Part shown: positions 1-5,500 of the stretch, piece after piece
Layout: each line of letters starts with the position of its first letter
Position numbering within the stretch: the stretch's first letter is position 1
Assembly: GCA_003660905.1 (NCBI GenBank)
Contig: QMVB01000065.1
Span: 1-5,500 of the forward strand
DNA from: Candidatus Nanohalarchaeota archaeon
Lineage (GTDB): Archaea > EX4484-52
Length of the DNA stretch: 5,500 bases
Direction of reading: 5' to 3'
Translations under genes and position numbers: made by a program
The notes under the pieces: model-generated
What the model saw: only the letters and a program-made list of their open reading frames with translations
Told to the model about the DNA's origin: nothing
Database searches by the model: none

Positions 1-380
1 AAACAAGGATTGAAACATGTAACGCTATCGTGTATTGGCGGAGATTGTGATTGTCATGATACTTAATCCATTAAAACAAGGATTGAAACATGTATGTTAC
101 TTGCAACCCTGCTGAAACAGGCTCTGTCATGATACTTAATCCATTAAAACAAGGATTGAAACTTTATGTCAATGTAACAAAAACGAAAAAGTTCTAGAGT
201 CATGATACTTAATCCATTAAAACAAGGATTGAAACTGTGTTTGCCATACTTAATGCTGTGGTTTTTTGCTGTCATGATACTTAATCCATTAAAACAAGGA
301 TTGAAACGGAATTCATGAGGCAAAGAATAAGAGAATGCTTACAGTCATGATACTTAATCCATTAAAACAAGGATTGAAAC
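1..380 (+). CRISPR. CRISPR array, trailing end: five full repeats, one partial repeat, five spacers
   Basis: A 37-nt direct repeat (begins GTCATGATAC, ends GGATTGAAAC) occurs without a mismatch at 53-89, 126-162, 199-235, 271-307 and 344-380. The last 16 nt of another copy open the window at 1-16. The spacers at 17-52, 90-125, 163-198, 236-270 and 308-343 are 36, 36, 36, 35 and 36 nt long and unrelated to each other. The repeat ends in ATTGAAAC, the usual 8-nt 5' handle of crRNAs in many type I and III systems. This suggests rightward transcription with the leader left of the window. Within a repeat, AATCC (repeat positions 13-17) can pair with GGATT (28-32) around a 10-nt loop, which is a weak hairpin. 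No cas gene is visible, so the subtype cannot be assigned. The last repeat is not degenerate, which is unusual for a leader-distal end. Confidence 0.97.
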
Positions 381-409
381 ATCTTTGATTTCCCCCAACA
401 ACGCTACAT

Positions 410-416
410 AAAAAAA
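410..416 (-). terminator. Possible oligo-T terminator of uvrC
   Basis: On the - strand a run of seven T residues lies about 27 nt beyond the uvrC stop codon. Archaeal transcription often ends at such oligo-T tracts without a hairpin, and no clear hairpin is seen here. The 62 nt between the last CRISPR repeat and the uvrC stop (381-442) hold nothing else recognisable: no further repeat, no gene and no sequence that could encode the missing end of UvrC. Confidence 0.4.
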
Positions 417-442
417 TTCTCTTACTCCAAATGTTATAATTA

Positions 443-2074
443 TTATGCTGACGGCAAAACATCTCTCTTCTTCCGATGAAAACTTATCACGAACCAATGC
501 ACCTCATTTCTTGCCGCAATCAACAGACGCATGGCAGGAGAATTCCTGTCGAATTTCAGGGGCTTCGCTTTTGAAGAAACATAAATTTCCTCCTCTCTTT
601 TTGCCAGACCAATAATTGGAACATCCAAATCCAATTTTTTCAATGATTTAAGCGCACTGTTCAACTGCGCCTTTCCGCCGTCAATTACAATCAAATTAGG
701 CAATGCTTCTTTCTTTTCCAGCGCGCTCCTGTACCGTCTGTAAACAATCTCTTCCATCATTGCGCAGTCATTCTGGCTTTTAACTGAGTAAATATTAAAT
801 TTTCTGTAATCTTTCTTTGACTTTACTCCATTGACAAAGCACACACTTGCCCCTACATTAAAATTGCCTTGTATTGTCGAGACATCAAATGCATGAATGA
901 TTTTTGGGAGTTTGGGAAGAGAAAGCATTTGCTTCAGCTCTTTCAATGTATTTTCGTTTCTTTGCCTTCTTTGGCAAATGATTTCTGAATTCAGTTCAGC
1001 GTTTTTTAAAGCAAGTTTCATCAATTGCTTTTGAATGCTTGTTTTTGGATTCTTTATTCTTACATTCTTTTTGAAAACTCTTTTTAGCCCCTCTTCAATG
1101 GATATGCTCTGTTCTTTGTCAATTTTTGCATTCAGAAAAATAATATCCGGCATAATCTTGTCCCCTGAAAAGTAAAACTGCTTTATAAATTCATATTCAA
1201 AATTATTGCCGCTGTCTTTCAGCTCAAAGGAAATATCTTTTTTACCTATCAGCACCCCTCCCCTGACAAATAGAACTTCTGCCTCTATATTTTTGCCGTC
1301 TGATAAAAAAGCAATGTAGTCTGCATGTTTTTTTGATTCAATATCAATCACGCACTGGTTCTGGAAAAATGCATCTATGCTTTCGATTTTGTTTTTCAGC
1401 TCCCTTGCCTTTTCGTAATTTAACTGGGAAGAGTACTCTTTCATCTGTTTTTCAAGCTGCTCTTTCAATTTGATAGTATCTCCTCCCAAAAACAGCATTG
1501 CATTATCCACTGCATTTTTGTATTCCCTATCAAATCCTTTTTCCCCCTTTTTTATGCAGGGAGCAAGGCACCTTCCGATATCTGCGTAAATGCATGCATG
1601 CTTTCTCTTATCCATATTGTAATTGCACTGCCTTATCCTAAAAGCATTTGACAAAAATCTTGAAAAATTGCCTATTGATGAAGAGTAAGGTCCAAAATAC
1701 GCATTTTTTGGATTTACTTTTTTTGCCGCAATCCTTCGCTCTATTGTAATCCTCGGATACTTTTCGCTCAATGTCAGGCAAAAATAAGGATAATCCTTAT
1801 CATCCTTTAAATTAATATTATATTTTGGCTGATGTTTTTTTATAAGCTGGTTTTCCAGCAAAAGTGCTTCTCCCTCAGTTTTGGTTGCAATAAAATCAAT
1901 GCTGTGCGCCTTTTTCATCAAGTGCTGAGTCTTGATTGTAGTGTTAGACAAAAAATACTGCTGGATCCTTTTTTTGATGTTTTTTGCCTTTCCGATGTAG
2001 ATTATGTTTTTTTGCGAATCTTTCATCAGATAAACACCTGGTAAGGAAGGCGTGTTTTTTGGCGGAGATTCCAT
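443..2074 (-). CDS. uvrC: UvrABC excinuclease subunit C, lacking the C-terminal HhH domain
   Basis: UvrC makes the 3' and 5' incisions around DNA damage marked by UvrA and UvrB. Residues are numbered from the ATG at 2074 (543 aa). The GIY-YIG nuclease domain shows GVY at 13-15, YIG at 26-28, Arg36 and Glu74. Cysteines 150, 161, 169 and 173 have the C-x10-C-x7-C-x3-C spacing expected of the UvrC Fe-S cluster. A UVR motif that contacts UvrB lies at about 200-237. The RNase H-like 5'-incision domain keeps Asp397 (AFDVS), Asp465 (IDGGK) and His526. The protein stops at HRKKRD plus five residues, whereas family members usually continue into a tandem helix-hairpin-helix domain of about 50-60 residues. 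An in-frame TTG at 2092 would add six residues. The ATG is preferred because it gives the usual short lead before LPGVYLMKD and because the TTG falls inside the likely TATA box. The gene is convergent with the CRISPR array. Confidence 0.95.
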   Translation of the reverse strand: MESPPKNTPSLPGVYLMKDSQKNIIYIGKAKNIKKRIQQYFLSNTTIKTQHLMKKAHSIDFIATKTEGEALLLENQLIKKHQPKYNINLKDDKDYPYFCLTLSEKYPRITIERRIAAKKVNPKNAYFGPYSSSIGNFSRFLSNAFRIRQCNYNMDKRKHACIYADIGRCLAPCIKKGEKGFDREYKNAVDNAMLFLGGDTIKLKEQLEKQMKEYSSQLNYEKARELKNKIESIDAFFQNQCVIDIESKKHADYIAFLSDGKNIEAEVLFVRGGVLIGKKDISFELKDSGNNFEYEFIKQFYFSGDKIMPDIIFLNAKIDKEQSISIEEGLKRVFKKNVRIKNPKTSIQKQLMKLALKNAELNSEIICQRRQRNENTLKELKQMLSLPKLPKIIHAFDVSTIQGNFNVGASVCFVNGVKSKKDYRKFNIYSVKSQNDCAMMEEIVYRRYRSALEKKEALPNLIVIDGGKAQLNSALKSLKKLDLDVPIIGLAKREEEIYVSSKAKPLKFDRNSPAMRLLIAARNEVHWFVISFHRKKRDVLPSA

Positions 2075-2090
2075 AGAAATATGTTTTTTC

Positions 2091-2100
2091 AAATATTAAA
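2091..2100 (-). promoter_or_regulatory. Probable TATA box of uvrC
   Basis: Read on the - strand, an AT-only TTTAATATTT element is centred about 22 nt upstream of the ATG at 2074, with further AT-rich sequence before it. Archaeal transcription usually begins about 25 nt after the TATA box, so the message would start at or next to the ATG and be leaderless. No Shine-Dalgarno sequence precedes either possible start. Confidence 0.4.
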
Positions 2101-2190
2101 AAGATAAATTGTCAAATATGGCTTCAGCTATTGTTTCATTCCATTACACTACAATTTTCTGCGCATCTATAAATACAACAATCGAATCAT

Positions 2191-2205
2191 AAATATATAA
2201 AAATA
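2191..2205 (+). promoter_or_regulatory. Probable TATA box of the ferredoxin/thioredoxin locus
   Basis: The AT-only stretch AAATATATAAAAATA has its TATATAAA core about 24-27 nt before the GTG at 2222, the distance that produces leaderless archaeal transcripts. No Shine-Dalgarno sequence is seen before the start. A weaker TATA-like element (CTATAAATA) lies at about 2169-2175. Together with the uvrC box this makes 2075-2221 a divergent promoter region in which no other feature was found. Confidence 0.5.
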
Positions 2206-2221
2206 ACTCTCTTGTTATTAT

Positions 2222-2425
2222 GTGCCTGTATTGATAAATTTCAAGATTTGCGACAACGCAAAAGAATGCAATGGTATAGATATATGCCCTACAGAGGCAC
2301 TTTTTTGGGGCGAGAAAAACAATACAATAATAATTGAGAATTCTAAATGCATCAGTTGCGGAAAGTGCGAAAAAGCATGTCTGGTCAATGCTATAAATGT
2401 TGCAAAAACAAAAGAGCGAAACTAA
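2222..2425 (+). CDS. Ferredoxin-like 4Fe-4S protein (domain of a split or frameshifted fusion)
   Basis: This 67-residue reading frame from a GTG start encodes a small two-motif ferredoxin, an electron carrier expected in the cytoplasm. The first motif is C10-x5-C16-x5-C22-Pro, and the second is a standard C43-x2-C46-x2-C49-x3-C53. By analogy with 2[4Fe-4S] ferredoxins, C43, C46, C49 and C22 can hold a complete [4Fe-4S] cluster. The other site keeps only C10, C16 and C53, so it may hold a [3Fe-4S] cluster, an incompletely coordinated [4Fe-4S] cluster, or none. C53 is followed by Leu rather than the usual Pro. The frame ends at TAA soon after the fold is complete (AKTKERN). Protein-like sequence continues in the +1 frame and then in a thioredoxin-like frame, so this may be the front of a larger protein. 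An ATG at 2220 is in another frame and stops after four codons. Redox partners are unknown. Confidence 0.85.
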   Translation: MPVLINFKICDNAKECNGIDICPTEALFWGEKNNTIIIENSKCISCGKCEKACLVNAINVAKTKERN

Positions 2426-2528
2426 AAAAGAGATTGATAAAGACCCGAGAAAGGCTTCCGACCTGTTTGTTGACAGGTATAGAGCACAGCCGGTGCAAGA
2501 GGCATTTTTAATTCCGGATGGAAATTGA
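2397..2528 (+). other. Out-of-frame linker segment joining the ferredoxin and thioredoxin-like domains
   Basis: This frame is +1 relative to the ferredoxin and is open from the ATG at 2397 to the TGA at 2526-2528 (43 codons). From 2424 it reads KKEIDKDPRKASDLFVDRY and then RAQPVQEAFLIPDGN, which looks like a real charged linker between the two redox domains and not like random sequence. Skipping the T of the ferredoxin TAA (2423) joins KTKERN directly to KKEID. Skipping the T of this segment's TGA (2526) joins IPDGN to DLEVPQSVKL of the thioredoxin-like frame. Independent translation from the ATG at 2397 is possible, but its first residues do not resemble a domain. I infer that the segment belongs to a former or recoded fusion protein. 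Two assembly errors would look the same. Confidence 0.5.
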
Positions 2529-2823
2529 CCTTGAAGTGCCCCAGTCTGTTAAACTCACTGCTGTAGAATTCTTTGACGATGATTCAATAGAGTGCTTGAA
2601 CTATCCTATTCTGATAAAGGAATTATTCGAAGACATATTCTTAAAATATAAGAGGTTGGAAATAAAAGATAAATCTTTGCTCGAAAAATACGATATAAAA
2701 CTACTTCCTTCTATGTTATTTTTCAGGAATGGCAAACTGGTTGGAAAAATGCAAGGATATTATTATAACAATGCTAAAAAAGACATGATTGAGCAGGTAA
2801 ATGAAATTATCTCCTCAGCTTAA
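2518..2823 (+). CDS. Thioredoxin-like protein with an SxxC active site
   Basis: This 101-residue frame has the layout of a thioredoxin fold. Residues 16-26 (VEFFDDDSIEC) align by spacing with the canonical VDFWAxWCGPC segment. Residues 60-77 (IKLLPSMLFFRNGKLVGK) match the conserved cis-proline strand, with Pro64 as the cis-Pro. The CxxC motif is reduced to S23-I-E-C26: the nucleophilic first cysteine is Ser and the tryptophan before it is Asp. Normal dithiol-disulfide exchange is therefore unlikely, and a monothiol, binding or structural role is more plausible. The ATG at 2518 is the only start after an in-frame stop at 2509-2511 and overlaps the TGA of the preceding frame by 11 nt. No promoter or Shine-Dalgarno sequence is evident, so expression would need translational coupling or frameshifting from upstream. 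The 3' end overlaps the convergent methyltransferase gene by 17 nt. Confidence 0.7.
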   Translation: MEIDLEVPQSVKLTAVEFFDDDSIECLNYPILIKELFEDIFLKYKRLEIKDKSLLEKYDIKLLPSMLFFRNGKLVGKMQGYYYNNAKKDMIEQVNEIISSA

Positions 2824-3538
2824 AATAGGCAAAAACAGGAATGCCTTCTCTTTGCTTGTATTTCTTGTTTATTTGGACAACTTTAGAAGATACAGGAACT
2901 TCTATCATTTTTTCTATAGTCAAATTACTTTTTATGAATTCATTTACATAATCTGCTATAGGCCTCCGGTAAATAAGGAATTTATCATAGCCGGGAAGCG
3001 TATCTACAAAGACAGGCTCTTGCTTTGTATATCGCCCGAGCTTTTTGAAAACCGTCTCTTTTTCAACTTGTTTGCCATTTACAAAAAGGTTGTAAAGAGG
3101 ATGGACTATAATTACATGAAGAATTCCCTGTTTTTTTGTTACCCTTTGCATTTCCATAACAGCAGTATTTATTTCCGGCAGTTCTGATAAAACATTGTAT
3201 GAAAAAACAACATCAAAGAACTCATCATCATAAGGTATTTTGCTCATAATATCTGCTGTTTTGTAGTTAACAAGAGGAAATTGCTTCCGGCATATATCAA
3301 TAAAATGCGGCGATATATCAAAAGCAAATAATTGTTTTGGGTTTAGTTTCAGCAGATATTTCAGGAAGAAGCCATTTCCACAGCCTGCTTCAAGAACAAT
3401 TTTATTCTCAAGTTTACCGGCATGCCTGAACAAAAGAAGATTCATTATTTTTGTCCTCAAAATATCCTCTTTCTCCAACTGGTGCTTGTGCCATCTTAAA
3501 GCAAAGTCCCTGCTTTTATAAACATGGCGATTGTCCAT
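2807..3538 (-). CDS. Class I SAM-dependent methyltransferase, substrate unknown
   Basis: The 243-residue product has the Rossmann-fold signature of class I methyltransferases. The glycine-rich SAM-binding motif I is VLEAGCGNGFF at 48-58. An acidic residue ending strand 2 (Asp74 in FAFDIS) would hold the ribose hydroxyls. TADI at 94-97 and FDVVFSYNVLSEL at 108-120 match the later motifs. The first 45 or so residues are basic and helical-looking, and the C-terminal 100 residues form a less conserved, probably substrate-specific part. The sequence resembles the broad Methyltransf_11/25 type, which includes small-molecule, lipid, quinone and RNA enzymes, so the substrate cannot be named. No signal peptide or membrane segment is seen. 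The gene starts at ATG 3538, is divergent from uvrA and is convergent with the thioredoxin-like gene. No functional link to repair is evident. Confidence 0.85.
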   Translation of the reverse strand: MDNRHVYKSRDFALRWHKHQLEKEDILRTKIMNLLLFRHAGKLENKIVLEAGCGNGFFLKYLLKLNPKQLFAFDISPHFIDICRKQFPLVNYKTADIMSKIPYDDEFFDVVFSYNVLSELPEINTAVMEMQRVTKKQGILHVIIVHPLYNLFVNGKQVEKETVFKKLGRYTKQEPVFVDTLPGYDKFLIYRRPIADYVNEFIKSNLTIEKMIEVPVSSKVVQINKKYKQREGIPVFAYFKLRR

Positions 3539-3557
3539 AGGATTTTATGGTTGTTAT

Positions 3558-3566
3558 CTTTATAAG
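3558..3566 (-). promoter_or_regulatory. Probable TATA box of the methyltransferase gene
   Basis: On the - strand the element CTTATAAAG is centred about 24 nt upstream of the ATG at 3538, consistent with leaderless transcription. A second AT-rich candidate (GCTTTAAAAATCG on the - strand, 3574-3586) lies farther upstream and would give a short leader. The interval 3539-3651 serves both this gene and uvrA, and nothing else was found in it. Confidence 0.45.
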
Positions 3567-3614
3567 TCTCTGTCGATTTTTAAAGCAAAAACTTTCCCGA
3601 ATCACAGGATTGCA

Positions 3615-3630
3615 GGAAACCTATTTAAAA
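3615..3630 (+). promoter_or_regulatory. Probable BRE and TATA box of uvrA
   Basis: A purine-rich GGAAAC (3615-3620), resembling an archaeal TFB recognition element, sits directly before TATTTAAAA (3622-3630). The box is centred about 26 nt upstream of the uvrA ATG, which predicts a transcript beginning at or just before the start codon. No Shine-Dalgarno sequence is present between the box and the ATG. This is the clearest archaeal promoter in the window. Confidence 0.6.
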
Positions 3631-3651
3631 CATAAATACACATATAGCGCG

Positions 3652-5500
3652 ATGGAAAAATACATAACAATCAAAGGCGCAAGAGAGAACAACCTGCAAA
3701 ACATAAACGCAAAAATCCCCAAGAACAAAATTACAATAATTACCGGAGTTTCAGGTTCCGGCAAAAGCACCCTTGCTTTCAACACACTTTACGCTGAAGG
3801 TCAGCGAAGATATGTGACTTCTCTTTCGAGCTATGCAAGAATGTTTCTGGGTGTGATGAAAAAGCCGGATGTGGATTCAATTGAAGGGCTGTGCCCTGCA
3901 ATTTCAATAGACCAGAAAGCCATGGGGTCAAATCCGCGCTCAACTGTCGGCACAACCACAGAAATATATGATTATCTTCGCCTGCTGTTTGCGCGAATTG
4001 GCACTGCTCACTGCCCTGAATGCGGAAGAAGAATACAGAAGCAAAGCGCAGATTCAATTATCTCAAATTTTCTCTCAAAGGAAAATATCAATGGCAGACC
4101 TCTTCTTGTCCTGTCTCCAATTATCCGGAGCCAGAAGGGAGAATTCCACGAACTGTTCAGGACATTATTCAGGCAGGGTTACAGCCGCGTGATTGTAGAT
4201 GGACAGATGCACAAAACAAAAGAAGAGATTAATCTGGAAAAAAATCATAAGCACGAAATATGCATTGTAATTGACCGGCTGGAAGTGAAGAGCAAAAGCA
4301 ATGATTTTTTATTTCGCCTGAAGCAGGCGATAGACAAAGCATGCAGTGAAGCTGACGGGCTTGTTATACTAAGAGTGCAGGAAGGAAGAAAACACGAGGA
4401 TTATGCCTACAGCAAAAAATACGCATGCATAAAATGCAATATAAATATTCCTGAATACAGCCCGAGAATGTTTTCATTCAACAATCCATTTGGTGCATGC
4501 CCGGAATGCCAGGGGCTTGGATTTAAAATAGATTTTGATGAGGATTTAGTCATCCCTGACAAAAACCTGAGCATAGCAGAAGGCGCAATAGCCCCCTGGA
4601 GCTCAAAGTCCACAACTACATATTATATCCAGAAATTAAAAAGCGTTGGTTCTTATTTTGGTTTCGACATACACACTCCAATCAAAAAAATTCCAAGAGA
4701 CAAACTGGATGTGATTCTTTATGGCTCAAAAGGCATTGCAATAAAGACCCTTTATCATCACCAGAAAAATGCAGGCTCGTGGACAACATTCAGTCCCTAT
4801 GAAGGAGTAATGCCAAATTTAAGGCGCCTGCTGAAAGACACGAAAAGCGAGTATGTAAAAAACAAGATAATGAAATTCATCAGGGAAAAGAGATGCCCTT
4901 TATGCAATGGAAAGCGCCTGAAAAAGGAAGTGCTTTGCGTGAAAATACTGGACCAGTCAATAATGGATATCTGCGAAATGCCGATAAGAAAATTGCTTGT
5001 GTTTTTCCAGACAATAGGGGCAAAAATAAGCATGCAGGAATTAAAAATAGCCGAACGCATTATAAGCGAAATTACAAACCGGCTTGAATGCCTGGAACAT
5101 ATCGGGCTCTCTTATTTGTCCCTGTCACGGATGACAAAAACCCTTTCCGGCGGCGAGACGCAAAGAATACGGCTTGCAACGCAAATCGGGACGAATCTCT
5201 CCGGCATCCTTTATGTATTTGACGAGCCGAGCATCGGGCTTCATGCAAGAGACAACAACAAATTAATCCAGATGCTCAAAAAAATAAAAGACAATGACAA
5301 CACGATTGTGGTTGTAGAGCATGACAGAAATATGATTACAGAATCAGACTATATCATTGACCTGGGTCCCGGGGCGGGAATTCACGGCGGAAAAATAATA
5401 GCCTGCGGAAGCCCGAGAGAAATAATATCCAATGAAAACTCCATTACGGGAATGTACTTAAAGGACATCTATAAAATCAAAACTCCTCAAGTAAGAAGAA
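3652..5500 (+). CDS. uvrA: UvrABC excinuclease subunit A, N-terminal two thirds (runs off the window)
   Basis: UvrA is the damage-sensing ABC ATPase of nucleotide excision repair and loads UvrB. The frame is open for 616 codons from ATG 3652 to the window edge without a stop; the family is usually about 940 residues, so roughly one third is missing. The start gives the typical opening ITIKGARENNLQNI. The first nucleotide-binding half is complete: Walker A GVSGSGKST at 32-40, family segment RRYVTSLSSYARMFLG at 52-67, SNPRSTVGTTTEIYDYLRLL at 93-112, signature LSGGETQR at 498-505, Walker B ILYVFDEP at 519-526, and switch His557 in VVEHD. The inserted zinc module has C259-x2-C262 and C283-x2-C286. 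CPECG at 121-125 and CPLCNGKRL at 415-423 are further family cysteine pairs. The region between CPECG and the zinc module corresponds to the UvrB-binding domain. No frameshift or missing key residue was found. uvrB may lie downstream. Confidence 0.97.
   Translation, partial: MEKYITIKGARENNLQNINAKIPKNKITIITGVSGSGKSTLAFNTLYAEGQRRYVTSLSSYARMFLGVMKKPDVDSIEGLCPAISIDQKAMGSNPRSTVGTTTEIYDYLRLLFARIGTAHCPECGRRIQKQSADSIISNFLSKENINGRPLLVLSPIIRSQKGEFHELFRTLFRQGYSRVIVDGQMHKTKEEINLEKNHKHEICIVIDRLEVKSKSNDFLFRLKQAIDKACSEADGLVILRVQEGRKHEDYAYSKKYACIKCNINIPEYSPRMFSFNNPFGACPECQGLGFKIDFDEDLVIPDKNLSIAEGAIAPWSSKSTTTYYIQKLKSVGSYFGFDIHTPIKKIPRDKLDVILYGSKGIAIKTLYHHQKNAGSWTTFSPYEGVMPNLRRLLKDTKSEYVKNKIMKFIREKRCPLCNGKRLKKEVLCVKILDQSIMDICEMPIRKLLVFFQTIGAKISMQELKIAERIISEITNRLECLEHIGLSYLSLSRMTKTLSGGETQRIRLATQIGTNLSGILYVFDEPSIGLHARDNNKLIQMLKKIKDNDNTIVVVEHDRNMITESDYIIDLGPGAGIHGGKIIACGSPREIISNENSITGMYLKDIYKIKTPQVRR

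Noticed and set aside
29..46. Spacer 1 shares a 12-nt stretch (TTGGCGGAGATT, 35-46) with the start of uvrC (2059-2070), hinting at self-targeting.
   Set aside because: The ungapped match over the whole 36-nt spacer is only about 16 positions, and a 2-nt gap is needed to extend it. It is too weak for a protospacer and compatible with chance.
246..254. Spacer 4 contains ATACTTAAT, identical to nine bases of the repeat.
   Set aside because: Only nine AT-rich bases match, with no extension on either side. Chance is sufficient, and the spacer length is normal.
381..442. The gap after the last repeat considered as a CRISPR leader, which would reverse the array direction.
   Set aside because: It is short, abuts the uvrC stop codon, and the ATTGAAAC end of the repeat points to transcription toward it, not from it.
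2423..2528. Stop-codon readthrough (recoded TAA or TGA, or an altered genetic code) as the explanation for the split redox locus.
   Set aside because: Reading through TAA at 2423 in the same frame reaches TGA within four codons and gives no linker-like sequence. The continuing protein is in another frame, and the other genes show no sign of an altered code.
2801..3187. A 128-codon + strand open frame opposite the methyltransferase gene.
   Set aside because: It is antisense to an intact methyltransferase with clear motifs. Its Phe/Tyr-rich translation is what the complement of an AT-rich gene produces.
309..4146. GAATTC occurs eight times (from 309 to 4141), more than expected by eye for this base composition.
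   Set aside because: It was noticed after the fact among many possible hexamers, mostly inside coding sequence, and no restriction or methylase gene is present. A genome-wide count would be needed.
3779..5087. Several open frames of 68-92 codons on both strands within uvrA.
   Set aside because: They lie in other frames of a well-conserved uvrA sequence, and their translations show no recognisable domain.

Overview
The window looks like an archaeal chromosome segment, probably from a small-genome lineage such as the DPANN group; that placement is an inference. The DNA is AT-rich. The four gene starts that can be examined have a TATA-like box centred about 22-27 nt upstream of the start codon and no convincing Shine-Dalgarno sequence, as expected of archaeal leaderless transcripts. 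The UvrA and UvrC proteins are recognisable at motif level. No cas gene, tRNA, rRNA or insertion sequence is visible.

Layout from left to right. Bases 1-380 are the end of a CRISPR array: a 16-nt remnant of one repeat, five perfect 37-nt repeats and five spacers of 35-36 nt. The repeat ends in ATTGAAAC on the + strand, so the array is probably transcribed rightward with its leader outside the window to the left. A 62-nt AT-rich gap follows, holding an oligo-T tract that could terminate uvrC. uvrC occupies 443-2074 on the - strand. It has intact GIY-YIG, Fe-S cysteine, UVR and RNase H-like parts but lacks the usual C-terminal helix-hairpin-helix domain. A divergent promoter region of about 150 nt then leads into a + strand redox locus (2222-2823). 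This is a ferredoxin domain, a linker and a thioredoxin-like domain lying in three successive reading frames, each displaced by +1 from the one before. It looks like one fusion gene that is either split, broken or recoded. A SAM-dependent methyltransferase gene (2807-3538, - strand) meets it tail to tail with a 17-nt overlap. A second divergent promoter region (3539-3651) separates the methyltransferase from uvrA, which starts at 3652 on the + strand and runs off the window after 616 codons.

Together, uvrA and uvrC indicate a nucleotide excision repair neighbourhood. UvrA finds damage and loads UvrB, and UvrC makes the two incisions. uvrB is not in the window and may follow uvrA. The ferredoxin/thioredoxin locus and the methyltransferase sit between the two repair genes, and nothing in the sequence ties them to repair. 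No complete new system is evident. The most unusual signals are the double +1 frame displacement in the redox locus, the shortened UvrC, and the CRISPR array ending in a perfect repeat 62 nt from the uvrC stop codon.
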